A stretch of 64,000 bases of DNA from Natrialba hulunbeirensis JCM 10989 (GCF_000337575.1 NZ_AOIM01000035.1:260678-324677), one strand, 5' to 3'; counted from the first letter of the stretch, positions 9,131 to 18,047 are shown. The notes: generated from the letters alone by a model not told the origin. Made by a program: numbers and translations.

Positions 9131-10108
9131 ATGAGGCGCAGATCAGTGTTACGACAGATTGGACCGTTCGCCATCGGAGGAGGCCTTCTTGGAACTGGAA
9201 GTGCTGCAGGCCAAGAGGCTAACCAAAATGAGACAGACGCTGCAAGTGTAGATGAGATTGAACTCAGTAGCTCATCCACAGCCGACACCGTACCCTCGAT
9301 CACAGAGGAGTCTGAACTCTACCTAACTTCGTTAGATGAGAATGGGGGCTCTACAAGCTCTGTGGATGGATCTAACTCAAGTACAAAGATCGTCGATCAA
9401 GATCCTGCACAAAATGGTTACGTAGGGTTTTCAGTCGGCTCTTTTAGCGAAAGTAGAGTTTATCAAAAGAAATATGCTACCGCTGCAGCCTGGGTCGAGT
9501 GGGAAACGGACATCGACGAACCAACTTCATTTGAAGTCAAGCCAAAGTATAGTTATATATCACTTGCTGGGAGTGGTTCCGTTTCACCTTTTAACGAGAA
9601 GGAGGAAACTTCAGAATGGAAGTATAGTGAAACTAAGACAGAGAATAATGATCCGGATCCATCAAAGGATGAAGTGAATTCTGAGTATGCTAGAGTCGTA
9701 GTTCCTGTTCTTTCCGGATTAATAAGTGGGAGTGGTAGTGATGCTGGCTATTCCATATCGTTCGTGTTGCAAAAACTAAATGTCAGTAGCGATTCAGCAG
9801 CAATCGTGGAAGAGGTAGAGGTAACAGCGCAAAGTGCTGATTCTGAAGAGCACCAAGAGGAAGAAATACGAATTATCACGGAGACTCTTGATACTGACTC
9901 ACAATACCGCCTAGTGTGCATCAGCCATGCTGAATCAAGGGCGATCGGACTTGCGGGCGGTGGTGGTTATGTCGCATCAGGTGGTGGAGATGGTCTACTT
10001 CCTGGATTGTGGATCCACCAAGTCAAAGTAAGTCCTCAGGGATATGATGGAAGTGATCCAATTTGCCACCCTGGAGAGCCTTGTCCCGATAAAGTAAAAA
10101 ATAATTAA
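9131..10108 (+). CDS. Secreted protein of unknown function with Tat-type signal
   Basis: The protein has 325 residues. The N-terminus MRRRSVLRQIG followed by a Gly/Ala-rich hydrophobic stretch ending near GSAAGQEA (about residue 29) looks like a Tat signal, the normal export route in haloarchaea. The mature part is Ser/Glu/Asp-rich with alternating beta-type segments and no motif I recognise; a Gly-rich patch (GLAGGGGYVASGGGDG, about 276-291) and two cysteines near the C-terminus (PICHPGEPCPDK) stand out. Base composition is clearly more AT-rich than the flanking housekeeping genes and codon use is looser. Together with the adjacent transposase remnant, this suggests recent transfer. Function unknown. 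Confidence 0.75.
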   Translation: MRRRSVLRQIGPFAIGGGLLGTGSAAGQEANQNETDAASVDEIELSSSSTADTVPSITEESELYLTSLDENGGSTSSVDGSNSSTKIVDQDPAQNGYVGFSVGSFSESRVYQKKYATAAAWVEWETDIDEPTSFEVKPKYSYISLAGSGSVSPFNEKEETSEWKYSETKTENNDPDPSKDEVNSEYARVVVPVLSGLISGSGSDAGYSISFVLQKLNVSSDSAAIVEEVEVTAQSADSEEHQEEEIRIITETLDTDSQYRLVCISHAESRAIGLAGGGGYVASGGGDGLLPGLWIHQVKVSPQGYDGSDPICHPGEPCPDKVKNN

Positions 10109-10138
10109 ACTTTTAATTGTTCTACCCACATAAGTTTC

Positions 10139-10366
10139 ATGGACGTATTTGAACCAGATTCGGCCCAATCATCATCAGATATCGCAAATTGGTTGTTTCT
10201 AAGATCCACTATTTTATTTATTCTCTGTCTTAATGGTGCTATTTTCGCTGAATCCATGGTTGGTACTGGTATACCCATCTGGGTGATTGGGCTTTGGTTC
10301 TGGCTTCAGTTGCTGTTCCGGTCGATTGATGCGTATCTGGTCGACAATGAGGTGAGCCCCACATAG
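10139..10366 (+). CDS. Small two-helix membrane protein, unknown function
   Basis: A 75-residue protein with two predicted membrane helices (about residues 20-38 and 46-64) and a short acidic N-terminus. It follows the Tat-signal gene by 30 bases in the same direction and shares its lower GC content, so the two could be one transcription unit with a shared role at the envelope. No family is recognised, and its reality rests on context and sensible hydrophobic pattern only. Confidence 0.5.
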   Translation: MDVFEPDSAQSSSDIANWLFLRSTILFILCLNGAIFAESMVGTGIPIWVIGLWFWLQLLFRSIDAYLVDNEVSPT

Positions 10367-10470
10367 ACCTCGATTTGTGAGAGTATTAGTTAGTTACACT
10401 CGGGGTGAACGATATGGATCGTGATCGCTCAAACGAGCCCAGCCACATTGCTTCCGTCCGTCGGTCACTG

Positions 10471-10834
10471 CAACCGCGATCCGTCGGGGCTTTTACCCGC
10501 GCGCTTGTGACTCTGCATCACCGGCCAGGACACCGGCGTCTACGGCTGGGACGAGGGCGAACGAAAACTCCACCGACTCCTCGAGGAAATCTGTGCCATC
10601 GACGGCGACTTCCGCGTCCGCGTCGGCATGGCCAAGCCAAAGGGCGTCCACGGCATCCGCGAGGAACTGGCTGACGTGCTCGCCGCCAACAACGAACTCT
10701 ACAACTTCCTGCACGCCCCGGTCCAGTCCGGCAGCGACGATGTCATCGGCGACATGCGCCGCCAGCATCAAGTGAGCGAGTACCTCGAAGTGATCGAGAC
10801 GTTCGACGATGTACGTCTTTGGAACACCGGTCTG
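10471..10834 (+). pseudogene. Truncated duplicate of the tRNA methylthiotransferase gene (two internal deletions)
   Basis: Three pieces of the gene at 7126-8379 recur in order. Bases 10471-10498 resemble the region just upstream of the intact gene (CGATCCGTCGGG). Bases 10516-10812 match 7648-7940 closely; by eye about nine bases in ten agree, and the protein segment from ITGQDTGVYGWDEGE to EVIETFDDV is nearly unchanged. Bases 10809-10834 match the last codons and stop (TACGTCTTTGGAACACCGGTCTGA against TACGCCTTTGGAACGCCGGTCTGA). The 5' third and the C-terminal quarter are missing, so no working enzyme can be made. The second join lies in the shared string ACGATGTACG. Confidence 0.88.
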
Positions 10835-11030
10835 ACCCGATTCGGCCTCGTTCAGTTCAAAGTGGGCAGTACCTCCTCTTCGTGAGTCACTACTGAACGC
10901 TGGTCTCGCTCTCCGTACTGGCCGCTTTCTCCTCTCACGATGTTTTTGTCTGTGTTACGTGCTGAGGACCGTACTCGAGTTGGTGTATGGTTGCACACTC
11001 GCTGCCTCGGTTACGGTGAGTAGTACTGTC

Positions 11031-11047
11031 GGCCCTGACGGATTCGA
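11031..11047 (-). repeat. Direct repeat of the 3' end of tRNA-Met (att-like)
   Basis: Seventeen bases (GGCCCTGACGGATTCGA) are identical to 11149-11165, the 3' acceptor and T-arm part of the neighbouring tRNA-Met gene, in the same orientation and 118 bases further downstream of the tRNA. After one mismatch the next two bases also agree. Repeats of a tRNA 3' end are the usual footprint of integration by a tyrosine integrase, but no integrase gene is visible in the window. Confidence 0.7.
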
Positions 11048-11147
11048 TCCTTGTCCAGACGTGCTCGCTTCGCTGCGCGCGACTGGCCTGGGTTGAACCG
11101 TCAGCGATCAATTCCGCAACCCTCGCGAATTGCTCGGTTCGCTCCAT

Positions 11148-11252
11148 GGGCCCTGACGGATTCGAACCATCGACCACTCGGTATCCCACACAACCGAACC
11201 GAGCCGATCGTGTTATGAGCCGAGCGCTCTAACCAGACTGAGCTAAGGGCCC
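11148..11252 (-). tRNA. tRNA-Met (CAT), elongator type, with an intron of about 31 bases
   Basis: On the minus strand the sequence folds as a tRNA: acceptor GGGCCCT pairs with AGGGCCC, the D stem is GCTC/GAGC, and the anticodon stem CTCGG pairs with CCGAG only if about 31 bases are removed after position 37. The loop then reads CTCATAA with anticodon CAT. The T arm contains GGTTCGAATCC. Haloarchaeal elongator tRNA-Met genes are known to carry introns at this site. No 3' CCA is encoded. tRNA-Ile2 also has a CAT anticodon before modification and is the alternative. The intron reads ACACGATCGG...GTGGGAT on the minus strand. Confidence 0.88.
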
Positions 11253-11447
11253 CGTCTACGCGGAAGGAAACGGGGATTGTAGTTAACCCTTACTCTCCGG
11301 CTTCCATGACGGCATCGTCTGGCCACATATCGAGCCGATTGCGCGTGGCTTTCGTTCGGACTCGAGTACACCGTTCCACAGCCCACGTGTAGTCGTGCGC
11401 AGCGACGGGCCTATGTGGCAGGCGGCCGAACGAGAACCAGTACTAGT

Positions 11448-11759
11448 ATGTCGGATGAGCGTCGGCTCGAGCGGTTCCTTCGGTCGAAATTGCAAGAGGC
11501 GGGCGAGCAGTACGAACAGTTTCGGGAGTCGACGGATCGACAGCTCGAGGAGGCACAGCAGGCGTACGAAGTGGCGAAAAACGCACGACAGCTCCCCTCG
11601 GACGATGAGGGGCGTGTGAAACTGGTCTGCCGGCGGTATGCAGAGCGGCGAGCGGCGATGCTCGACGAGGAGTATCGACCGGCGTGTTACGAGGCGGGAC
11701 ACCCGGACTGTGAGGGCTGTGCGGAGGACGTTCGCGAGGGGCGCATCGAGACGTGGTGA
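11448..11759 (+). CDS. Small conserved haloarchaeal protein with Cys motif (DUF7091-like)
   Basis: The 103-residue product begins MSDERRLERFLRSKL. Its N-terminal half is a charged helical or coiled-coil region (EQYEQFRESTDRQLEEAQQA), and a C-terminal motif CYEAGHPDCEGCAED holds three cysteines and a histidine that could bind a metal. I believe it matches a small haloarchaeal family (DUF7091), from memory. The ATG at 11448 is preferred over an upstream start at 11415, whose extra residues (MAGGRTRTSTS) look untranslated. Function unknown. Confidence 0.7.
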   Translation: MSDERRLERFLRSKLQEAGEQYEQFRESTDRQLEEAQQAYEVAKNARQLPSDDEGRVKLVCRRYAERRAAMLDEEYRPACYEAGHPDCEGCAEDVREGRIETW

Positions 11760-11794
11760 GCGGGCTGTGTTGCTGTATCGTTATCACGCTCCGA

Positions 11795-12871
11795 TCACAC
11801 GTTCGCCCGTAGCTGTTCGACGTCGCGCTCGAGTCGGGTTGCGTACTCGAGTCGGAGGTCACGTGCCTTTGTGAGCGAGATGGAACTGTCCGTATCGAAC
11901 TCCGCTGTCAACGGCTCGTAGCGATTCGGCTGGAATCCCAGTCGGTCGAGGTAGTCGACGACTGCCGGTGAGTCGAGGCCATCGATCATCGCGGCGTCGA
12001 CGTACTCCTGTAGTGAGTCGAACGTGGGGAGTACGATCTCGTCTGCGTCACGCTTTGCGGTTTCGCCGCCAATGGTGACGTTTGCGTGGTGGAGGTCCTC
12101 CATGATCGAGTCGACGTCCGCAACGAGCCGAAGGAGCTGACTCGGGAGCGTTGCGTCTGGTGAGCGCCACTCGACGGTCGGCATCTCATCACGGAGTCGG
12201 ACTGGCGACCAGACGGCGTTGTCGGCCGTGAAGTGGTCCGTAATCTGTGCTTCGTCGATTCCCGTCGCCGCCGCTCGTTCGATGAACTCCTCCAGGCAGT
12301 CTTCGAGTCGGCGGTGCCACTCGGCGACGGTGTCGACGTAGGTCCAGAGCTGGCCGTGATTCGGGAGCTCCGCATAACAGCGCTTGCGGTAGATGTACGC
12401 GCGAGCGCTGCTTGCGACGTACTCTCCCTGAAAGTACGGCGACGAGTTACAGAGTGCGAGCGCCGGGTCGAGCGCGATGAGCGTGTTGAGCTGATCGGTG
12501 ACGTTTCGCTTCTCGAAGTGGAGATGCGTTCCAGCGCAGTGTTTTGCGTAGTCGAAGTTCGTTCCAAGTAGTTTGCGCTGGATCTGACCGCGTTCGTCGG
12601 CTCGGAGTTCGATCGAGTCACTGTTGAGCGGTGTCCCGAGCGGGACGAGCGACTTGTCGAGTTCGGCTGCCCGGTCGAGTACCTCGCACAACTGTTCGAT
12701 GAACGTCCGTCGAAGTTCGGCAATCGTTTCACACGGTGGGGTCTTCAACTCGAAGAGGCAGTCGACGAACTCCGTCTCAGTGAACTCGGAGATATCGACC
12801 AGTTCACCGGGCGCTGTGAGCGCTCCGTCGCTATCGACGACCCAGTACTCGACCTCGATACTCTTTTGCAT
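11795..12871 (-). CDS. gshA: Glutamate-cysteine ligase (gamma-glutamylcysteine synthetase)
   Basis: This 358-residue enzyme would join Glu and Cys to make gamma-glutamylcysteine, the main low-molecular-weight thiol of haloarchaea, which lack glutathione. The N-terminus IEVEYWVVDSDG is the glutamate-binding start of the GCS2 family. CAGTHLHFEKRNV (about residues 111-123) and MPTVEWRSPDAT (about 228-239) are the ATP/metal-binding segments of the same fold. Length fits the haloarchaeal GshA group. It is convergent with the small Cys-motif gene at 11448 and divergent from the amidase gene. Confidence 0.88.
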   Translation of the reverse strand: MQKSIEVEYWVVDSDGALTAPGELVDISEFTETEFVDCLFELKTPPCETIAELRRTFIEQLCEVLDRAAELDKSLVPLGTPLNSDSIELRADERGQIQRKLLGTNFDYAKHCAGTHLHFEKRNVTDQLNTLIALDPALALCNSSPYFQGEYVASSARAYIYRKRCYAELPNHGQLWTYVDTVAEWHRRLEDCLEEFIERAAATGIDEAQITDHFTADNAVWSPVRLRDEMPTVEWRSPDATLPSQLLRLVADVDSIMEDLHHANVTIGGETAKRDADEIVLPTFDSLQEYVDAAMIDGLDSPAVVDYLDRLGFQPNRYEPLTAEFDTDSSISLTKARDLRLEYATRLERDVEQLRANV

Positions 12872-13072
12872 TAGCTGTCGCAGAGCGGTGGGGGTAACAG
12901 AGAGTCAGCGGGCTGGTACTCGAGTTGCGCTGTCGTTCGATTGACGTGCATACAGAGACTGGTGTGGGGCGGTCTGGTCAACGGATGACTGTGTAGGGCA
13001 GGACGCTGCGAATCCCCGTTGCTTGCGAGTGCCACCTGCACGCACAGGAACCGGACGGCCAACTAGTCGGGT

Positions 13073-14572
13073 ATGCCGCTTCGACCGCCGACGAAAGCCA
13101 TCTTCGACGACCTCGGCGACGAACTGTTTCTCGATCTGACTGACGAGGAACTCGAGTCCTTCGTCGAGCTAGCCAGGGAGAAACGCGACGCCTACGAGAC
13201 GGTGATGCACTACGAGCCAACGCCGCGACTCGGCGGTACAGAGCGACGCGAGCGCAGTGGCGGCACGCGGGTCCCACCGGCGGAGAACCCGCACAACGCC
13301 TGGGTGAGCGCCTGTTACGTCGGTGGCGATGACGGCGGTGATCTGGACGGCTGGGAGATCGGTATCAAGGATAACGTCTGCGTCGCCGGCGTCGAGATGA
13401 CCTGTGGGTCACAGGTCGTCGCAGGCTACGTGCCCAACCGCGACGCGACGATCGTTACACGACTCCTCGAGGCCGGTGCGGACATCGTTGGGAAGACGAA
13501 CATGGACGATATGGCGATGACATCGACGGGCCACAGCGCGTTCGGTCCGATTACGAACCCGCATGACGAAGACTACCTGGCGGGTGGGTCGAGCGGCGGG
13601 AGCGCGGTCGCTGTCGTTCGCGACGAGGTCGACGCCGCAATTGGCTCCGATCAGGGTGGGAGCGTCCGCGTCCCCGCGGCATTCTGTGGTATCGTTGGCC
13701 ACAAGCCAACGTACGGACTCGTTCCCTACACGGGCTGTATCGGCATTGAGCACGCGATCGACCACCCCGGGCCGATGGCCGCTGACGTGGAGACTGTCGC
13801 CCGACTGCTCACCGTTATTGCCGGCAGCAACGAACGCGACCTCCGCTCGCACGCACCCGTGCCGACCGAACGATACGAGGACGCCCTCGACGGAGACATC
13901 TCCAATCTCACGATCGGTGTCCTCGAGGAAGGCTTCGAGAGAGACGGCGCGAACGAAGCGGTACTCGAGACGGTCCGCGATTCGATCGACGATCTCGAAG
14001 CGGCGGGGGCGACGATCGAAGACGTTTCCGTGCCGATGCATTTGGACGCGAAGGACATCCACGACGTCTGTACGTCGGAGGGCCTGCTCGATGCGATGCT
14101 CGGTGAGGGGCTGGGCCACGGCTGGAAGGCGTGGTACAGTCGGTCCTGGATCGAGACCTTCGGCAAGGCGCGTCGTGCACAGAGCAACGACCTCCCTGCA
14201 CGGCTCAAACTCCTGTTGCTCATGGGCGCGTACACGAACAGCGAGTACCACTCGCGCTACTACGCCCAGGGAATGAATCTCGTCGTCGAACTCACCGAAC
14301 GATACGATTCGGTACTCGAAACCGTCGACCTGCTCGCGATGCCAACAGCGGTCACGAAACCGCCCGAACACGACCCCGACCACGATCAGTACGACCGCCT
14401 GCACGACTCCTCCCTGGTCCACAACGCAACGCCATTCAACCGCACCGGCCATCCGGGTGTCAGCGTTCCCGCCGGATCCGTCGACGGTCTTCCCACCGGC
14501 CTCATGCTCGTCGGCCAGCGGTTCGACGACGCGACAGTGTTGAACGCAGCGAGTGTACTCGAGTCCGGATGA
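13073..14572 (+). CDS. Amidase (amidase-signature family)
   Basis: A 499-residue amidase. The catalytic triad of the family is complete: Lys99 in IGIKDN, the cis-Ser173 in GGSSGGSAVAV, and the nucleophile Ser197 in GSDQGGSVRVPAAFCG. Other family signatures are GADIVGKTNMDDMAM and NRTGHPGVSVPAG near the C-terminus. The protein would hydrolyse a carboxamide in the cytoplasm. The N-terminal extension of about 90 residues before the Lys motif makes it more like free-standing amidases than GatA, the Glu-tRNA amidotransferase subunit. Substrate cannot be predicted. It is monocistronic, with the next 1.2 kb free of genes. Confidence 0.88.
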   Translation: MPLRPPTKAIFDDLGDELFLDLTDEELESFVELAREKRDAYETVMHYEPTPRLGGTERRERSGGTRVPPAENPHNAWVSACYVGGDDGGDLDGWEIGIKDNVCVAGVEMTCGSQVVAGYVPNRDATIVTRLLEAGADIVGKTNMDDMAMTSTGHSAFGPITNPHDEDYLAGGSSGGSAVAVVRDEVDAAIGSDQGGSVRVPAAFCGIVGHKPTYGLVPYTGCIGIEHAIDHPGPMAADVETVARLLTVIAGSNERDLRSHAPVPTERYEDALDGDISNLTIGVLEEGFERDGANEAVLETVRDSIDDLEAAGATIEDVSVPMHLDAKDIHDVCTSEGLLDAMLGEGLGHGWKAWYSRSWIETFGKARRAQSNDLPARLKLLLLMGAYTNSEYHSRYYAQGMNLVVELTERYDSVLETVDLLAMPTAVTKPPEHDPDHDQYDRLHDSSLVHNATPFNRTGHPGVSVPAGSVDGLPTGLMLVGQRFDDATVLNAASVLESG

Positions 14573-14576
14573 GAAT

Positions 14577-15821
14577 CGGGTGCTGGTGGGAGATTGTCTC
14601 CAGGGTACTCGAGCAGCAACTGCAACTACTGCACACTTCGTGACTGATCCGCCCCTCTGCCGTAACGATCCAGGGGTTTGGTGGATGTCTTTCGATTAGT
14701 AGGCTAATCTCCAAACGATATTATTGAAATATTCGACATACTTACATAGAATCGTTCGAATGGATATGTGCAGAGGAACACATCCACCAACTGTCGTTGC
14801 CACCGAACGACAAGTCTGTCCAGGGGACTCCTCTGCAATGCCACCGCTACAGTCAGAGCACGGTCAGGGCGAGTACTCACCCACTGTACCCGCCTGCAGT
14901 CCGCAACCGGTCCTCCACCACCGGTTTCAGAGGCACACCGTTTTTGCTGGCTACGCCACACTGCTGCTGACTGAGGATGAACTTCGATTTTTGGTGACTT
15001 AATCGCTGTTGCGAGGAGTCTATCTGATTCTGTGTCGTCGTGACAAGTATTCTCTCTCCGTTGCAGTGATTGCACTGGTGGAGCCCGAACACGGTCGCCA
15101 GCAGGACAATGAGGTCCTCCTAGCGACTCGGTCCGTGTGCCCAGTCCCAGAGACGAGCACAGGCCCGCTCATCCGAATGTGGATGGCGTGTCTCCGTCTG
15201 AAGACGTCGGAACGGCGAGGAAACTAATTCGTCGGGTGTTCGTTGTGGCAACGACAATCCGTGATGGCTTCCTCGCCAGTGTATCGGTTCGCACACACGC
15301 GCATCAACTTGTTGGCCGATTGAGTACTATCGCCCGGCTACGAGCATTAGTGTCTTCCAAGACGATAACTACTGAGACGGGGATGTGGTCCAACAAAAAG
15401 TCATGAAGTGGAACACCTTCCTAAAACATCCTATCTACTTATGTTATTGTACATCGACATCCTCTCACGGGAGACAACAATCCATTGGCGACCGCCCCTC
15501 AGTGATGCGGTCACCGCTCCCAGTAGATTGTCTCCCGTGCACCCATCACGACGGTGGTGACATGCTCACCCCACACTCCCCACCAAGCCAAAACCGGCTG
15601 CACCCACACTGGTTTTTGCTGTCGTTCTTCGGGGATCGGTGTGAGTGTCTGTAATACGCAGTGTTGCCATCACTGCTCCCACCCCTGCCACATATCATCC
15701 AACGCTACTGACTCTGTTTCGTTGATGGTCCTGCTAGAAACTTGATTTTTAACAGCCGTCAGCAGCGTGCTGACTGGTGAAATGGGATTCTTCAATACTA
15801 AAACGCTACCGAGAAATTCGA
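14577..15821. other. Gene-poor stretch of about 1.2 kb, lower GC
   Basis: No open frame here has haloarchaeal codon bias or a recognisable motif. Visible items are a small hairpin (GATTAG-TAGG-CTAATC, 14695-14710), an AT-rich piece around 14710-14760, and the nested inverted repeat at 15466-15539. The string GGAGATTGTCTCC near 14590 echoes an arm of that repeat. It may be a graveyard of mobile DNA between the amidase gene and tRNA-Thr, but no transposase text is readable. Confidence 0.5.
15466..15539. repeat. Nested inverted repeat (12-bp outer stem, 6-bp inner stem)
   Basis: The outer arms CACGGGAGACAA (15466-15477) and TTGTCTCCCGTG (15528-15539) are perfect complements. Inside them GACCGC (15490-15495) pairs with GCGGTC (15507-15512). 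The element spans 74 bases and contains no coding potential. It could be a small MITE-like repeat or a structured RNA; only one full copy is seen. Confidence 0.55.
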
Positions 15822-15893
15822 AGCCTAGGCCGGGATTTGAACCCGGGCTCTCGTCCTTACCAAGGACGCGCTTTACCGCTAAGCTACCCAGGC
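15822..15893 (-). tRNA. tRNA-Thr (GGT)
   Basis: The minus strand folds into a complete tRNA: acceptor GCCTGGG with CCTAGGC (one G-T pair), D arm GCTTAGCGGTAAAGC, anticodon stem CGTCC/GGACG with loop TTGGTAA (anticodon GGT), and T arm CCCGGGTTCAAATCCCGG. No intron and no encoded CCA. The box A GGGATATAACCC lies at 15919-15930, about 28 bases before the mature 5' end. Confidence 0.95.
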
Positions 15894-15918
15894 GCGCATT
15901 TAGATTGAGTAGTGCCAT

Positions 15919-15930
15919 GGGTTATATCCC
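15919..15930 (-). promoter_or_regulatory. Box A promoter of tRNA-Thr
   Basis: GGGATATAACCC on the minus strand is a strong TATA-like box centred about 30 bases upstream of the tRNA-Thr 5' end. The remaining sequence up to 16244 shows no gene. Confidence 0.55.
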
Positions 15931-16244
15931 TTTCCATCTACGGCAGCCGTGTCAGGCGATTTCACGTCACTAGTCGATGCGCTTTCGCTGCCCTGACTGC
16001 ACGATGCACGGAGAATACAGAGAGTCCTGCCGATCCAGATCCGACCAAGTCCTGGTGGCACTCTGTTCAGCGACAGCTCAGCAGCGATAGCTCAGACTGG
16101 ATAACAACTGGACGGGTCCCGGCCGAATCGAACCGGAAAATCTGCGGGAGAGTTTTGTTCCGTTCTACCCCGTTCAATCGGAGCTCGGTCAGCGTGAGTC
16201 GGTCAGTTGTGGACTTATCTGATTCTGTTCCACGCAATCCCGTC

Positions 16245-17174
16245 TCAGGGGTCCGTCGCTGGTGTGATGTGGTCGGTAGGGCACTCCTCGGGTGAGTGGT
16301 CGGTTGCCGTCGGGTCGAGTGTGAACTGACACGTTTCGACGGGTGGGAACGCTGGTGGCGCGGTCGTCGTGAGTCTGGCGGCGAGCGTGTCAACGTGTTC
16401 GAGCACCTGTGGTGACGAGGTTTCGTCGACCGCAGCGGCACCGGTTCGAACGGCGAGTTCGATGATGTCACGCTCGAGATTGGTGTCGAGTGTGGTCGGT
16501 GATGGCGGGTGTGCGTTGGTGTTCGTCTCGATATCAGTACCGGTCCCGCCATCCGTGTCGATGTCGCCAGTGTCCGCCTCGAGTTCACAGGCGACGTTCG
16601 CTTCGCTGACCGGCGTTCCGCCGTCTGATGCGGCGGCTGGCGACCGTGTGGCGAGTTCGGTACGTCTGGTCTGGTCGTGTCCGAACGCCTGGACGGTTTG
16701 GACGGCCTTTTCGGCGGCGTCAGTATGTGCGAGGAGATAGAAGCCGCGAGCGACGAGAATATCTGCGGCGAGAATCGCGAGATCAGCAGTTGCTGGGTCC
16801 ATGCCGTCCGACACCTCGTCTGCCGTTGTCGGTCGCTCCCAGGGTTCCTCGTGAGCGAGCGTTCGCGTGAGTCGCAGTCCCTCGTAGATCAGTTGGACAC
16901 CGGCAGCGTGTGTGTGCAGGGCCTCAGAGTCGACACCGGCGGGTGTCTCGGTAGCCGAAGCAGTGTCCGTCGTGTCTGCGGTATCGGTGGTCTCAGTGGT
17001 GCGCTCATCGGCGTCACCAGCCGGCGCGTGAATCGTCGCACTCTCGATCGTCAGTGCTCCCGGTACCATCGACGCCTCGTCGAGAACGGCGTCGACGAGC
17101 CCGGACAATCGCGGCGGTTCGACGTCCGCGACAGCATCGGAGGCGGCACGCCGACAGGAGTCGGCTTTGTCCAT
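16245..17174 (-). CDS. Conserved haloarchaeal protein, possibly prenyl-synthase-like (DUF7114-like)
   Basis: The 309-residue product starts MDKADSCRRAASDAV at 17174; the open frame extends 60 codons further upstream but that part reads as non-coding and would overlap the start of the divergent enoyl-CoA hydratase gene at 17235. The N-terminal and middle parts are helical with ATADLAILAADILVARGFYL (about residues 138-157), which recalls the helical scaffold of isoprenoid synthase regulatory subunits, but no Asp-rich DDxxD motif is seen. Two Thr/Asp-rich low-complexity inserts interrupt it (about 60-75 and 200-225). I believe it falls in DUF7114; function unknown. Confidence 0.7.
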   Translation of the reverse strand: MDKADSCRRAASDAVADVEPPRLSGLVDAVLDEASMVPGALTIESATIHAPAGDADERTTETTDTADTTDTASATETPAGVDSEALHTHAAGVQLIYEGLRLTRTLAHEEPWERPTTADEVSDGMDPATADLAILAADILVARGFYLLAHTDAAEKAVQTVQAFGHDQTRRTELATRSPAAASDGGTPVSEANVACELEADTGDIDTDGGTGTDIETNTNAHPPSPTTLDTNLERDIIELAVRTGAAAVDETSSPQVLEHVDTLAARLTTTAPPAFPPVETCQFTLDPTATDHSPEECPTDHITPATDP

Positions 17175-17234
17175 TAGCGGGACGTTACGAGGGCGGAGGC
17201 AAAGACCTTTGGAAACGCCGGATCGACTCTCGGC

Positions 17235-18041
17235 ATGATCGACAGTTTCGATGGGTTGGACCCCGCTAATAGTGAGGACACCGATAGCTCTCGCACGGGC
17301 GGCGACCCCACTCCCTCTCACGAATCCACTGCCCCCGATCACTCTCGCATCCAAACGATCGCCCTCGATCGCCCCGAGGCACGAAACGCGCTCACCGTCG
17401 ACGGACTCGAGTCCCTCGCCGCGACGATCGAGTCACAGTCAACAGGCACAGACTCCCCCGCAGTCATCTACCTTCACGGCCGTGGCCCCGCCTTTTGCGC
17501 CGGCGCGGATCTCACCGCTGTCGCCGATCTCGACGGCGACCGCGACGCAGCCCGGGAGTTCGCCCGCCTCGGCCAGCGTGTCGCCCGCGCGATCGAAACC
17601 TGTCCGTCGATCGTCGTCGCTGGCATCGACGGCCCCGCGATGGGCGGTGGCCTCGAACTCGCCCTGGCTTGTGACGTTCGCGTCGGCACGCCCGCGTCGA
17701 CCTACGGCGAGCCCGGTGTCACCTTCGGCCTCTTTGGCGCCTGGGGCGGCACGGCCCGGCTCCCGAAGCTGGTCGGTCAGGGCAACGCACTCGAGTTCGC
17801 TCTCTCTGGACGAACTGTCGACGCGGAGGAGGCGCGTCGGATGGGGCTCATTTCGCGCATCGAGGACGAGCCCCGCGAGGTGGTGGCGTCGATTGCCGAG
17901 CATCCGGGTGAGACGCTCGCTGTGTTGAAGCGTCGTCTTCGGGACGACAGCACGCAAGCAGAACAGGAACGCCGGGAGGCGGATGCGTTCGGGGATCTGG
18001 TGGCTGCGCACGCGGATGAGATTGAGTCGGTTCTGGAGTGA
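17235..18041 (+). CDS. Enoyl-CoA hydratase/isomerase family protein
   Basis: A crotonase-fold protein of 268 residues. Signatures in order: LDRPEARNALTVDGLESL (about 46-63), the first oxyanion-hole loop GRGPAFCAGADLTAV (about 82-96), and the second GIDGPAMGGGLELALACDVR (about 130-149) with the glycines that bind the thioester carbonyl. The next segment YGEPGVTFGLFGAWGG lacks an obvious second catalytic Glu, so hydratase, isomerase or another crotonase reaction are all possible. The N-terminal 35 residues are a polar extension absent from most relatives; a later start is possible. It is divergent from the DUF7114-like gene with 60 bases between starts. Confidence 0.85.
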   Translation: MIDSFDGLDPANSEDTDSSRTGGDPTPSHESTAPDHSRIQTIALDRPEARNALTVDGLESLAATIESQSTGTDSPAVIYLHGRGPAFCAGADLTAVADLDGDRDAAREFARLGQRVARAIETCPSIVVAGIDGPAMGGGLELALACDVRVGTPASTYGEPGVTFGLFGAWGGTARLPKLVGQGNALEFALSGRTVDAEEARRMGLISRIEDEPREVVASIAEHPGETLAVLKRRLRDDSTQAEQERREADAFGDLVAAHADEIESVLE

Positions 18042-18047
18042 TTGTGG

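Noticed and set aside
14704..15075. Minus-strand frame of 123 codons in the gene-poor stretch
   Set aside because: Amino acid composition is neither acidic nor haloarchaeal, with no start signal or motif; treated as chance.
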